Of a stretch of 64,000 nt of DNA, positions 1-12,183 are shown in pieces. A program made the position numbers and the translations under genes. Source of the DNA: Carettochelys insculpta (lineage: Eukaryota; Chordata; Testudines; Carettochelyidae); the NCBI RefSeq assembly GCF_033958435.1, contig NC_134138.1:5034001-5098000 (forward strand). The letters are read 5' to 3'. Positions within the stretch are counted from its first letter, which is position 1. Each line of letters opens with the position of its first letter. Below the pieces are notes generated by a model. It was not told where the DNA came from, ran no database searches, and was given only the letters and a program-made list of their open reading frames with translations.

Positions 1-509
1 TCAGTCCAGAAGTCCTAATGGAAAAAACTGAGTTAGGATAACAGCTGTCTTCAAGGCACCAGGGGCTGAAGCAATGGACTCTGGAGTACTCCAGGAGCTG
101 CCCAAGGAGGTATCTGAGCCTTTAGCCATCACCTTTGAAAAGTCCTGCAAGACAGGAGAGATTCCAGAGGAAGGCAAAAGGCAAATACAGCACCCAAGTA
201 TAAACAGGGAAATAAGGACTGTCCAGGAACTCACAGACCAGCCAGCTTAACTGCTGTGCCAGGGAAGATAATGGAGCAAGTAATTAAGAAATCCATTTAC
301 AAACATCTGGAAGATAATAAGTTGATCAGTAACAGTCAGCATGGATTTGCCAGGAACAAATACTGTCAAACCAACCTGATAGCTTTCTTCGATTAGACTC
401 ACACGCCTTGTGGATAAGGGGAAAGCAGTAGCTAGACAAACTGGAAAAAGGCACCTGAGATAAATAGGATGAAATTCCACGAGGACGAATGCAAAGTACT
501 GCACTTAGG
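1..509 (+). mobile_element. CR1 LINE fragment, reverse transcriptase part (left piece)
   Basis: Degenerate + strand CR1 non-LTR retrotransposon sequence. Conceptual translation around 235-400 gives the RT core wording typical of CR1 (PGKIMEQVIKK, then HGFARNKYCQTNLIAFFD) with stops in between, and ends in ECKVLHLG at 490-508. The element continues at 1221 after a MITE that inserted into it. It is a dead copy, truncated by the window edge. Confidence 0.88.
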
Positions 510-1220
510 AGCTGCGTCTACATGTGCACGCTACTTCGAAGTAGCGGCACCAACTTCGAAATAGCGCCCATCGCGTCTACACGCGTCGGGCGCTATTTCG
601 AAGTTAACTTCGACGTTAGGCGGCGAGACGTCGAAGTCGCTAACCTCATGAGGAGATAGGAATAGCGCCCTACTTCGACGTTCAACGTCGAAGTAGGGAC
701 CGTGTAGACGATCCGCGTCCCGCAACGTCGAAATTGCTGGGTCCTCCATGGCGGCCATCAGCTGGGGGGTTGAGAGATGCTCTCTCTCCAGCCCCTGCGG
801 GGCTCTATGGTCACCGTGGGCAGCAGCCCTTAGCCCAGGGCTTCTGGCTGCTTCTGCAGCAGCTGGGGATCTATGCTGCAGGCACAGGGTCTGCAACCAG
901 TTGTCAGCTCTGTGTATCTTGTGTTGTTTAGTGCAACTGTGTCTGGGAGGGGCCCTTTAAGGGAGCGGCTGGCTGTTGAGTCCGCCCTGTGACCCTGTCT
1001 GCAGCTGTGCCTGGCATCCCTATTTCGATGTGTGCTACTTTGACGTGTAGACGTTCCCTCGCTGCGCCTATTTCGATGTTGGGCTGAGCAACGTCGAAGT
1101 TGAACATCGACGTTGCCGGCCCTGGAGGACGTGTAGACGTTATTCATCGAAATAGACTATTTCGATGTCGCAACATCGAAATAAGCTATTTCGATGTTGG
1201 CTGCACGTGTAGACGTAGCC
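510..1220. mobile_element. MITE family A, copy 1
   Basis: Non-autonomous inverted-terminal-repeat element of about 711 bp. Its ends read RGCTRCGTCTACACGTGCA inward. It is full of short hairpins, for example the CTACTTCGACGTT/AACGTCGAAGTAG stem near 669-698 and the CTACTTCGAAGTAG stem just inside the left end. It splits a CR1, so it is younger than that copy. Flanking AGG triplets could be a 3-bp target duplication, but the CR1 target itself contains AGGAAGG, so this copy alone is ambiguous. It has no transposase. The minus strand carries two overlapping open frames (about 105 and 121 codons) that recur in other copies. Confidence 0.85.
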
Positions 1221-1927
1221 AGGGAGTAACAGTTTGTTTCACGCTTACAAAATGGGAGATGCCTACGAAGGAGCACGGCAGAAAGGATCTGGGAGTCAGA
1301 GTGGGCCACAAGCTGACTATAAGTCAACAGTGTGATAAGAAAACCCTGGCACGTCATTCTGGGGTGCGTTCATCGGAGCACGCAAGACCCGACAAGTCAT
1401 TCTTCTGCTCTACTCTGTGAAGCTTAGGTCTCAGCTGGACTATTGTCTCCAGTTCTGAGCCTCACATTTCAGGGAAGATGTGGACACATTGGAGAAGGTC
1501 CAGAGAAGAGCAAGGCAAATGGAGAAAGTGCGAGAGAACATGGCCTGTGAGGGAGGATTGAAAGAACTGGGGTTGTTTTAGTTAGAAAAGAGAAGACTTG
1601 GGCAGGGGGGGACAATTGGAACTTTCAAGTACCTGAAAGGTTGTTACCAGGAGATACGTTATTCTCCTTTACCTCTGAGGATAGAACAAGAGGCAATGGT
1701 CTTAAACTGCAGCAAGGGAGGGGTAGGCTGGACCTGAGGAAAAACCTCCCAACCCTCAGGTTGGGCAAACACTGGAATTAATTGCCTGGGGAGGCTGTGG
1801 AATCTCCACCGCTGGAGGTTTTTCAGGGCAGACAAACCCTGGCCTGGGAGAGTCATAAATGCAGAGGACTGGACTTGTTGACCTCTCATACTCTCTCGAG
1901 GTCCCTTCCATGATGCCATGATTCTGT
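1221..1927 (+). mobile_element. CR1 LINE fragment, RT C-terminus and 3' end (right piece)
   Basis: Continuation of the CR1 interrupted at 509/510. It encodes a broken C-terminal RT/thumb region (AERDLGV-like start, then the LDYCLQF and KLQQGR-like stretches) and runs into the CR1 3' end, which reads 'ccatgattctgtgg' near 1915-1928. Frameshifts and stops make it non-functional. A better preserved relative lies at 20998-21696. Confidence 0.85.
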
Positions 1928-4900
1928 GGGCTTCTGCTGGGCTGTTCCCTGTGCCGCACAGGGGGGGTATAACGTGGGCTTACGCACCAGAGGGAGGTGT
2001 GCTCTTGGGACGCTGGGCAAGGCCTCAGCTGCAGCCTTCCTGTGCAGCCCTCATCACAGAAGTCTGTAAATAACGTGGTAGGTGTGTCCTCCACCTCTAT
2101 GTGAAGCCTTGGTAGGCTGGTGTCTGGTTGCAGCAGGACTGTGTTGAGGGAGCCCTGGCTGGTAGGTCAGGGGCTCACTGGTATCCTGGGGGAACCTGTC
2201 ATACCAATTTCTAGTGCAATGACAGCCTGGTGGAGGGGGTCAGTGCAGGCAAGGTCGCCGTAGGGGTGTCTTCCAGCTGTGAATCTGTGACTCCCCTATG
2301 TCAGGTACATCCTCCCTAGGTCCTGGGGAACACTGGCCTGCCTGCATCACCTTCCCTGCGTATAACATTTGCAGCTGGCTCACGAGTCCTGGTGTTCCCG
2401 GTCCAGGGCTCCAGCCAGGCACCTGCTGTGACAACAAGGGAGTTTGGCTGGCTTCTCCCAGCTTCCTCTGTAGCCCCTGAGATCTGCCCCAGCTGGACAC
2501 AGGGCTCCTGGGGAGCAGGACTGCCTGGCTGGTAGGCCTCGTCCACACGCTCAGGGTCTAACTCGGGAGGCTGAGTGTCCCCAAACAGCCAGGCAAGGCC
2601 CCGCTGGGGACCAAGGTCCCTTGGGGAGAGGGAGGCACTTTCGAGCCACCTGGAGCTTGTCTTCAGGTCTGGGCAAGGTGCTCGGAGAGTCCCGGGTTGA
2701 GTCTGCTCCCGTTTGCTTGCTCTGGAGTGACACAGCTACAACCTTCACCCCCGTGCAGGCAGACGAACCCCTCCCTCTGACACAGTGAGCACCTCTCTGG
2801 GAAGCGGATTAACTACGCTGGCGGGAGACCGTCTCCCTGTTCGCACAGAGCAGCCACATCTGTGCGGACGCAGTGCCTGAAGTGTAGCCGGGCCCGTGGC
2901 TAACGACCCGGTGGAACAGATCGTTGAGCCCAAGGAGTTGATGTGCGTTCCAAGGGAAGCGGCCCGTGGACAGCTCTGCAGTCCTGGGGGGAAGGCAAAG
3001 CCAGAGGAGGCCTGTTCTCTGCCCTGGACAAGGCCACCTATTAACCCTCCAGCTAAGAGTTACTAGGCCCCCTCAAGAGATAACCCCCAGCACTACTGAG
3101 AACAAGACACTGCCCCAGCCCATGTGAGAGCCCAGAGCTGGACTCGCTCAGTCTTTGACAGGCCCATGAGCCTGCGCTCAGCCTTGGGTCGTTGCGCTGG
3201 AGGGGCTGGGCACACATGGGCCCACCTGAGCCTGAGGGGCCAGGCCAGACAGGTGACTGCTGCCAGCCCCTCTGCCCCAGGCACCGCTGGTCGCCTTGCC
3301 TACTATTCTGCATGGCTGAGCCAGCGCAAAGCCCGGCCCAGGGCAGTGCACGGCGCCGGCAGTGTAATCCTGCACTGCACAGGCTGCACCCCAGCCCCTC
3401 ACTCCTGGGACTCCTGGCTCCCTCCCGACTGTTGATTGCAGCGATTCCCATCTGCATGTCAGTGATGGAGCTTTGCACAGTTTGCACCTCAGGCTCCTGC
3501 CCCCAGCCCCTGGGGCAGAACCCGGTGCTGGCTGCCTCTCTTTGGGCTGCCCTCCCCTATGGCCACCCACCCCTGCCGACAGGAGGCAGAGCCAGAACCA
3601 AACCCCGCTGGCAGCGGCTCGTGCTCCCAGGCTGCTCTGCAGTGCATCCTCCTCCCCTGGGGCTGGGGCTGGGGCTCGGGCTGGGGCTGGGACGGGACAC
3701 CAGCCACACCAGCGCACCTTCAGGACACTTCCTGCATCCCAGCTCCCGCTCAGCCCAGCCGCTCTCCCTCGTCCACCCAGAGATGCCTGACCTGGCCACG
3801 CAACCTTCCTCTCTTCACCTGGGGGGGCGAAAGGACTGTGTCGGAGGGTGGGGCTAAGCGCCATACTGCCTGACAGGGCCAGCCATGCTGGGAGGGGCCC
3901 ATCACCCTGGCATCTGGGCTGCCAGAGGCAGCGCTGGTAATACTGCCCCTGCTCATTCCGGACCTGTGCACACGAGATGGGCCCGTCACCTGCAGCGGCA
4001 CAAGGTGCCTGCCTGGCTGGGCTGGCTGACAGCTCACCGCAGATTGGCCCGTGTGCGTTGCCGGGGCGGGAGATGTACATCCCCCGAGGGAGTCCTGGGC
4101 ATGCTCTGCCCCGGCACTGCCTCCCCGGGAAATGAGATCCTTCCTCCTGCTGTGCAAGGCGGCCCCAAGCAGCGGGACAGCCTGTGGGAGCCCTGGGCTC
4201 CGTGGCAGGTCGGGGTTACCTGCTCCCCAAAAACCGACCCAAGACCCGGGGCCTGGAGTGTGCCCCCCCCGTGCTCCCCCCGCTACTACTAAGAGCAACG
4301 GGAGCCCACAGCCTCCTCCAAACACAAGGTTCTCTGCCTGCCCAGCTCGCCCTGCTGGTGCCACCTGCCTGGCTGCCCTTTGCCCACTGTCCTCAGCCGC
4401 TGTTAGGAAACGAGCTGACATCTGCACTCTCCCTTGGGACCGAAAGGAGGCTCATAAACCTGGCTGGGAGCTGACTCTTGGTCTGGTGCACTCGCTGCTC
4501 TTCCAGCGTGGCACTGGAGGTGGCTGCCCTGCCCTGCCCTGCCCTGCCCTCCGAGCTGATCTCAGGCACCCAGACTCAGAAGAAGCAGGACTCGGCTACA
4601 CAGAGACTGGGAAAGGAGAGGGGATGGGGTCTGCTCACGGTGGAACTGGGAGATGGTCCAGACGGAATTAGCCTCTGCAGCAGGGCGTCCACCCCAGCCT
4701 CCAGTAGCCAGGAGGGTACAGTTACGTGGGGCCTCATCGGCACTGCCTGGATAGGCACTACGGGGCAGGCTGGAATTCCCCCCTGGTTACTCCAGACCAG
4801 GGCTGCAGGTTCTGGAGTGAGCACCTCTGGTTTCCAGGGAATTTTGGCCAATTTCTTACCCAGGCCAGCGATCTCAGAACATGGCCCCCACAAATCACCT

Positions 4901-6261
4901 GGCTGGGCTTAGCCCAGCAGGGGCAGCAAAGCCCTGAGACTGGGGCATGTGGGAGTCAAACTGAGATCCGGCTATGAACATGGAGCTAACCACAGCCGCA
5001 GCTCCAGCCTGACCTACAGCGCTAGTGCTGCAAGTGGACAACAGGGCTAATGCTCCAAGTGGACAGCTGCAACAGGCCAGGCCCTGCAAGGTCCATGATA
5101 CACACTGGCTGGAACATGGAATGCGCACGCCTGTCGCGGAGCCCGTGAAATACCCCCACCGCGCCTCAGGGCCCCGCTACGTTACTCCCCCAGCCCACGA
5201 CTTTTCACCCCAAGGGCCCATTGCGTCACTCCTGAACTCCAGCTCGGCCACCAAGCCCGAACCGTGCTAGCCCGACAGCCCACCGAGTCCCTGCAGGAGT
5301 GACCCAGAGCCAATGCTAGTGGCATAACGGCCGGGAGGTTCTGGGCACGGCTGGAGAAATCACTCCAGGGCACCTTTGCTTAAAGTGCAGGCCCCTCACA
5401 GCCCCAGGCCGGGATCTCCTTCTCGCCAGTTTGCCCCACTCCCCAGCGCGCTCCTTGAGGCGTGTGTCTCTGTCTGGGCCACCTGCAGTACTGTCAGTTG
5501 GCTACCATACAGCCCTGGTGCCCTGATCCTGTTTGCTGCCCTGCATGCTGCAGTGACGTGGATGGCCGCCCCACGGCGCTAGACGGAGAGCCAGAGGGTT
5601 AGAGATAGGCCATGCTGTCATCTGGCTGAACTTTTGTGTGGGGTCTGGAAGCTATTTGAATTCCCAGGGTGGCTATTGGCCCCAAATGTTGTTCCTCGGG
5701 CGGGGAGGGGGTATGTGAGGTGTCGAATGAAAGCTGCTGATGCCCTGAAGCTATATGTGCTACTTGTGTGTCTGTAGCATGGACGTAGGCAGAGTTATAG
5801 ACATTTAGCTCTGCAGCTGTGTGAGAAATGCTTCAGTGCTGAGGTTCACAGAGGGAGGTGGGGCTCCACCCCAGCCAGGAGAATAGACTGAGTAGAGGCC
5901 CAGATGGCCAACGCTCACTTTGTGATGGTGGGTTTCCTGCTGGGCCTGCAACAAATGGGAACTCGGCACAGTGACCCACCGGCTCAGGTGGTGGGCCAAG
6001 GCCCATGGAGCAGAATGGAATTGTCCCTTCGCGTATGAAAAGCTGTGAGATGGGCCCTGGCAGGGACTTTCTTGGTTCCTCAGTCTTCATGAGTTAAGCC
6101 TGTCTGGACTGGGGGCCCATCCCTCAGCAGGATGAGGTGGATTTAGCAGTGTCCATATTGGATCTTTTGTCTTGTGGTCTCCAAGGGGCCATGGCCCAGC
6201 ATGTGGACTCCAGCGGGCCGGACCTACGATGCTCCAATGACTGCATCTATGTAACATGCAA
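1928..6261. other. GC-rich stretch with no gene recognised
   Basis: No exon of a known family was recognised. The region is GC-rich, so long chance open frames occur on both strands, the longest about 300 codons on the minus strand at 3178-4080. They have low-complexity Pro/Gly/Ala/Ser composition and no recognisable domain. Two short tandem repeats are embedded: (GGGGCT)n at about 3658-3691 and (CCCTG)n at about 4523-4550. The end of the stretch, from about 5.6 kb, is unclassified and less GC-rich. Confidence 0.5.
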
Positions 6262-7523
6262 TGAACTTTCAGAGACTTTCAAGAATCAGCAAATAACATC
6301 GCTGGCTGCGTCGGAAGTTATGACTGAAGCATGTAAAGTTTTACTTTAACAATTCTTCTCTCTAACCCTGTTCTTTCTTTTTTGTTAATAAATCTTTAGA
6401 TATTGGATCTAAAGAATTGCTGAGCGTGTTGTGTTGGGTAAAACCCAAGTATATATTGACCAGGGGCTGGGGCTGGGCCCTTTGGGACCTGAAACAATCT
6501 GTGTGGAGTTTGGTGAAATAGGCTCAAGAGCCTCTCACCTTAATTTGGGGGTTGTTGGTCTGGGCTGGTAGAGCAGCTGGGAAGTCTGGGGGTTTGCTGA
6601 TGTGGCTCTGGCTGGCCAGTGGGGTGGCAGAGGTGCTGTGGTGGCTGGTTGGATTTGCCTTAGTGAGAAGGAAATCGCAGCCTGAGGCTGTAAGCAGCCT
6701 GGATTTTGAGCAAAGTTTCCCTGGATTGCGTTCTCTTGCTGTGCCCAGAAACCCCGTCCTATTTCACCTGCCAACACACTCTGGTCCTTTCCCTTGCAGG
6801 GATTTGCTTTCCAAGCATGGGATGGTTGGTGGGAGCCTTTCTGGGCCAGTGGCAAACACCAGCTGCTTCTAAGAAAGGTCCCACTTGAGCCTAATCAGGC
6901 ACTTGGCTGCCAACGTCTGGAAGTGAGAAATTCCTTCCTGACCCCCGCACTGGCAGAAAATTTAGGGGCGGCAGCTCAGTAGCCTTCATCACACTCAGAA
7001 GCAAAAAACCTGTAATCTACAGCCAGACCCAGTAGCCTAATGGAGGATTGCAGAGTTGTGGATTCAAGTCCTACCTGTGTTGATTGTGTTGCATTTTCTG
7101 CTGGGAAAGGGAGCCACTCCTGGGAGCACAGCAGTGTCACTGCCTCTCCCAAAGACGCTCTCGTCCCCTATGACTCCTCCTGTACTAACCAAACATGGAT
7201 GACGTCTTTCTAATTTGGACCCCTGGTACAGAGACTCTAGGAGAATTCCACAGAGACTCTAACAATCTGCACCCCACCATCAACTTATGCCTTGACCACT
7301 CCACACAAGAGATACCTTTCCTGGACACTACAGTACAAATCAAGGATGGCCTGATCGGTACCACACCCTACCGGAAACCCACTGATCGCTAGACTTACCT
7401 ACATGCTTCTAGCTTCCATCCTGCACACACAACACAATCCATCATTTCTAGTCAAGCCCTGAGATACTATCGCATCTACTCTGATCCTAGTGACAGAGGC
7501 TGAAAACTACAAGATCTCTACCA

Positions 7524-7620
7524 TTGATCCGAAGAAGTGGGTCTGTCCCACGAAAGCTCAACACCGAATAAATCTTTTGGGTAGTCTTTAAAGTGCTGCA
7601 TTTCGGCTGCTTTGTTTTGT
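7524..7620 (+). mobile_element. Short Penelope-type tail inserted in the PLE
   Basis: A 97-bp piece with the PLE terminal motif (tctgtcccacgaaagctc, then aataaatctttt and gtagtctttaaagtgctgc). It is flanked on both sides by the exact 13-bp direct repeat AAGATCTCTACCA (7511-7523 and 7621-7633), which marks a target-site duplication. The same insertion exists in D1 (about 55515-55618), so it predates the block's duplication. Confidence 0.85.
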
Positions 7621-8061
7621 AAGATCTCTACCAAACATTCATAAACCTGAATTACCCACCAGGTTAAATAAAAAAAAAAAAAGAACAAATCAGCAGGGCT
7701 AGATGAATACCCAGAAACCAACTACCCCAAGATAGGTCCAAAAAAGCCAAGAACAGAACACCACTGGTCATCACCTACAGCCCCCAACTCAAACCACTGC
7801 AACGAATTATTAAAGACCTACAACCTATCCTTAATCATGATGCCACACTCCAGAAGGACCTCGGTGACAGGCCTGTTCTCTCCTACAGACGACCTCCCAA
7901 CCTTATCAGGCTTCTCTCTACCAATCATAGGCTGTACCACCAAAATACTAATCCTGGAACTTTTCCTTGTAACAAGCCCTGTTGCCAGCTTTGCCCACAT
8001 ATCTGTGCTGGAGATTTCATCCCTGGACCTAACCACATTAAGTACAGGATCAAGTGTTGAC

Positions 8062-8366
8062 GCTGATAGAGAGAGCGCTGAGGTCACGCTTGCACGCGTC
8101 CTTGTACAGCAATTTAGGTCGCCCTTTCGGCCTCTTTCCAGACGCCAGCTCGCCGAAGAGGAGGTCCTTCGGTATTCAGCCATCCGTCATGCGTGAGACA
8201 TGGCCCAGCCAGCGCATACGCCTCTGTTTGAGAAGGGTGACCATGGAGGTGGCGCCTGCCCTCTCAAGCGCTGCGCTATTGGGGACCTTGTCCTGCCATG
8301 AGATACCGAGTATGCGCCTAAGGCAGCGCATGTGGAATGTGTTGAGCCTCTGACCCCCTCTACAAT
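8062..8366 (-). mobile_element. Non-LTR retrotransposon C-terminal scrap nested in the PLE
   Basis: On the minus strand it encodes the motif RMRWLGHVSRMTDG and upstream RLNTFHMRCLRRILGISW, typical of the C-terminal end of endonuclease/RT-type non-LTR retrotransposons. The clade was not assigned. It lies between the RT and the GIY-YIG part of the PLE. The copy at 53998-54597 is about twice as long, so this one has lost its 3' half. Confidence 0.75.
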
Positions 8367-10750
8367 GCTCACACACCACGTATATCGGACAGACCACAAA
8401 CGCTCTTCGACAAAGAATGAACGGACATAGAGCAGACATTAAAAAACTCCAAATACACCAACCTGTCAGCCCGCACTTTACTGGAGCGGGCCATTCTGTT
8501 AAAGACCTGAGAGCTTGTGTGCTACTGAAAAGGGACTTTAACGGCCGTCTACAGAGGGAATGCTCAGAACTAACATTCGTATTCAAATTTGACACATTAA
8601 CATGTGGTTTGAAGATGGACAGCAACTACCTGCCCCATTATAAGGATTCTTTTACCTTTTAAGTGCTTTCTTGTTTTATCTAACTCTTAACTCCCCCCAC
8701 CCCAGCCCTGCCAGCCCTCTGCTCTTCTGACTTGCCAACCTTGATGACGATTTGTGGACCTCTGTGCTTTATATATTGTGTCTGTTCTGGTCTGGCTATG
8801 ATCTGAAGAAGTGGGTCTGTCCCATGAAAGCTCATCACTGAATAAATTATTTTGCTAGTCTTTAAAGCGCTAACAGACTGCTGTTTTGGTTTGCTAGAAT
8901 ACAGACTAACACGGCTCTCTCTGTCCCAAAGAAGCCGAGGTTAAGGATCTTGCAGACGGGCAAGCTGGAGGTGACGCATGGGCTGCTTTACCGCCCAGCC
9001 TGCTGCTCAGAGTGTGCCCTTGAGAACCGATCCGAGTTTACGGGGATCAGCAGCTGCTGTCACAGTAACTGACTTCAAGCCAACTGTGGGGCGGAGGGAA
9101 GGGAATCCATACGTCCACACTCAGTACGCCAAGAATCAGGGGCACCATGTGGGAAGAGTTTAGCTACACACCCCTGCCAAGCTCTGAATGTGCCATTACA
9201 TTTTCCCTCATTTGCCCTCCCCTAAAATTAGACACAGCCACAGCTTTGCCCTCCAGTCTCCATACGTTTCCGAAGGAGCCCCCCTACCGGCCTCAGGGAG
9301 ACGGCTGTGCCTGTACGCAAATCGTCGTCAATCCCAAATGCCTTCTCAACATGGGCCAATGGGGTGCGGGTGTCCCAAGCACCGACAGAGTCCAAATAAT
9401 GCTTCATTTGGTGTGCCGATGTTCTGGGAAGCAGCATCCCCCCAGCCGTGCCCCTGCGCAGCACTGTCTGATGCAGCCTTTCGGCAGGGAGTCGGAAATG
9501 ACCATGTTGAGTGGCTCCATTCAGCTCAATGGCCGGTAACTCTAAAACCTGGTTGTGTTCTAATGTTAACTCGCTTGTTGCAGACTGTTTAAACAGAGGT
9601 ACCCTACTGTAGCACAGCCTGGCCTGGGATCTGTCCCCCTCCTCCCCGCCCCGGACCTGTTTGCTGGAAAACCAGCTGCCGCAGCCGGTTGCTGACAGCT
9701 TTGCAAAGATCTTTGCAAAAGCTGAACAAACCTGAGCTGCTGCCCCTGTTCTCAAGCATTCTTCATCCAAAGGGCAAACCCCCTGGGCTCCCCGTTTAGC
9801 TGGTGGGCATTTGGACAATGTGAACAGGCAGGGCCCAGCTCTGCCTCCAAGCTAGAGGTGTGTGAGCCCAGTGGCTGGGGGTGGAAGTGGGGAGGTGGCT
9901 CTGGTTTCCAGCAAGGCAGTGTTAGAAGGCTTTCCCTTTATCCCTCCCCCAGCTCTCATGACAGAAGCGGAAATCAGGAGATCAGAAGCCTGAGGTAAGT
10001 TAGTTCCAAGCAAGTGCCCCCCTAGCTCTGCAACCTGGCCAAATCTGCTCCCCAGGGTTCCTCTGCCAGCCTGACACCGCAGAGCTTTCATGCTGTGTCG
10101 CCTCCCAGCTCAGACACTGCAGAACACCGCGCTGGCCCCATTCCCTGACACCCCCTCTGATTAGGCCTCGCTAGACCTGCAGTGTGTGCCCTTAACCACA
10201 TCCCTTATAGTCACCAACCACTTGTGTGGGTCCTGAGACAGAAGGCTTCATCCCACCTCCTTGGTATCCCACGGGGGAGGGGTCATGGGAGAGAATGCGT
10301 TCTGGCCACGGCCAGGATTTTCTTTACCTTTGACTGTTGCTTTTGCTGCCCCCGCTCCTTCCCAGTCCTCTTGCCAGTCCTAACTGGGCCTCATTTGACT
10401 TCAGTTTGAGAGAGGGAACCAGGCAACCTTCCCGTGTAGGCTCATGTGTTACATTCCCACCACAGCCCAAATCTCAGTCCATAACCCTGAAGCAGCTCTG
10501 ATCTGTTCCCATTAGCACAGCAAACCCAGTCAGCCACACACAACAGACAGCCTTTTTGCTATTTGTTCACACATAATTTTTCTACCAAATATTACATGCA
10601 CTAGCCACTTGGAAGCTTACTAAGGAACCTTTAAAATGTGTGTTGCCTTTTTTTTTTTCTTGTAAGTTGAGTTTTTCAGCTGGTTTTAATAAAACTGGTT
10701 TCTGAAGAAACCCCACATATTTTAAAAACTCACAACCAAAAAGAAAAAAA

Positions 10751-11460
10751 GGCTGCGTCTACACGTGCACGCTACTTCGAAGTAGCGGCAGTAACTTCGC
10801 AATAGCGCCCGTCACGTCTACACGTGTTGGGCGCTATTTCGAAGTTGAAATCGACGTTAGGCGGCGAGACGTCGAAGTCGCTAACCCCATGAGGGGATGG
10901 GAATAGCGCCCTACTTCGACGTTCAACATCGAAGTAGGGACGTGTAGACGATCCGCGTCCCGCAACATCAAAATAGCGGGGTCCTCCATGGCGGCCATCA
11001 GCTGGGGGGTTGAGAGATACTCTCTCTCCAGCCCTTGCGGGGCTCTGTGGTCACCGTGGGCAGCAGCCCTTAGCCCAGGGCTTCTGGCTGCTGCTGCTGC
11101 AGCTGGGGGTCCGTGCTGCATATACAGGGTCTGCAACTAGTTGTTGGCTCTGTGTATCTTGCACTGTTTAATGAAAGTGTGTCTGGGAGGGGCCCTTTAA
11201 GGGAGCGGCTTGCTGTTGAGTCCGCCCCGTGACCCTGTCTGCAGCTGTGCCTGGCTCCCTTATTTCGATGTGTGCTACTTTGGCGTGTAGACGTTCCCTC
11301 GCTGTGCCTATTTCGATGTTGGGCCAAGCAACGTCGAAGTTGAACATCGACGTTGCCGGCCCTGGAGAACATGTAGACGTTATTCATCGAAATAGCCTAT
11401 TTCGATGTCACAACATCAAAATAAGCTATTTTGAAGTTGGGTGCACGTGTAGACATAGCC
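10751..11460. mobile_element. MITE family A, copy 2
   Basis: A 710-bp element with ends GGCTGCGTCTACACG and the complement of GGCTATGTCTACACG, flanked by AAA on both sides (10748-10750 and 11461-11463) as a possible 3-bp target duplication in an A-rich site. Its minus strand carries the family's two open frames. The longer one is about 100 codons here because of a frame change shared only with copy 5, so copies 2 and 5 form a subgroup. Confidence 0.87.
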
Positions 11461-11599
11461 AAAGTGAGTTAAAACTACACAGATTTTTTTCCCCAAAAAA
11501 GCTGTGCCTAAGAGACTGACATCTAAGAAACTACATGGTTAAAACTCAAACAACCACCCCCTGAGGGGTTTTTATTTTGCTAGAATAAAAACTAGCAAA

Positions 11600-12180
11600 G
11601 CTTACTTGAAAGATGGACACCCCCCAGGGATCCCTGTGCAACCCATATCTTTACCAGTAACGGTGACTACCCTAGAGTCCACAACAACTTCAAGCATGGG
11701 TGAGAACCCACATTTCTTACATGCATCATAGCATAAATTGTGACTTTACAAGAACATGCTCATGACAAGAGATGAAACCTCACAGCTTCACCTGCTCCCA
11801 TCAGACTTTGTTGAGAGGGTATTACATATGCATCTATTTAGATTTTCATGCAAATAAGCTCTGAAGCACACAGGCCCTAAAGCCTTTCCCAGTCCTGAGC
11901 TCCTGCTGGCACATTCCTTACACACACATATCAACAAGTCAACCCTCAAACTCTGTCCCAGGCTGAGGAAGACGCCTATATGCTAAAACGTCTGTTGGCC
12001 AAGCCATGTACGGTCGATTCCTGATTCACGCAGCCTCAAGTTGAGTGAATCTTTGGTTGCCATGAGCTGGAGTGTTGAGGAATTGAGCCCTGTCTCCAGG
12101 CTGCCGAACAGCTAAACAAGTCTGGATACCGATGAATGCAATAGAAGCATCACTGGTGTCCAGATTTCAATAATTAAAAC
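11600..12180 (+). repeat. Unclassified interspersed repeat, inverted relative to 57.98-58.98 kb
   Basis: This AT-richer sequence matches the reverse complement of 57980-58980 kb closely, for example the aacccatatctttacc and caagcatgggtgagaaccc stretches. At the position where the right-hand copy carries a 477-bp solo LTR, this copy is uninterrupted (about 11815-11825). It therefore serves as the empty site. No coding potential was seen. Confidence 0.8.
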
Positions 12181-12183
12181 AAA

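Larger units (their letters stand above)
7130..8930 (+). mobile_element. Penelope-like element (PLE), defective
   Basis: Retroelement with a Penelope-type reverse transcriptase followed by a GIY-YIG endonuclease. Visible RT pieces are MDDVFLIWTPGTETL (from 7195) and FLDTTVQIKDG followed by YRKPTDR (to about 7390). The endonuclease piece reads YIGQTTNALRQRMNGHRADI (about 8378-8440), and the frame ends at a stop near 8660. Its 3' end contains the 'aagtgggtctgtcccatgaaagctcat' type terminus and runs to about 8930. It has stops and frameshifts, a 97-bp insertion at 7524 and a LINE scrap at 8062-8366, so it is dead. An inverted fuller copy lies at 53440-55990. Confidence 0.85.
6262..10580 (+). repeat. 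Composite repeat block D4 (inverted copy of D1)
   Basis: From the cagagactttcaagaatc motif near 6275 through to about 10580, this sequence matches the reverse complement of about 51.76-56.89 kb. It shares flanking non-coding sequence, a Penelope-like element in the middle, and a nested LINE scrap at the same site. The left part holds an LTR-like tail with AATAAA at 6387-6392. The right part (8930-10580) is unclassified GC-rich repeat that also occurs at 52.0-53.4, 59.5-61.1 and (inverted) 61.3-62.0 kb. D4 lacks the MITE-B and much of the LINE found inside D1. Confidence 0.85.

Noticed and set aside
3178..4080. 300-codon minus-strand open frame
   Set aside because: High GC, overlapping open frames on both strands, low-complexity composition and no recognisable domain or splice context. 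It is treated as chance.
1928..6261. CYHR1/TMEM276, expected near TONSL from mammalian gene order
   Set aside because: No exon matching those proteins was recognised on either strand in the left flank.
9228..9818. 196-codon minus-strand frame in block D4, with related frames at 52.5-53.2 and 60.3-60.8 kb
   Set aside because: The frame is broken at different points in the other block copies and shows no known domain. Similarity reflects shared repeat DNA.
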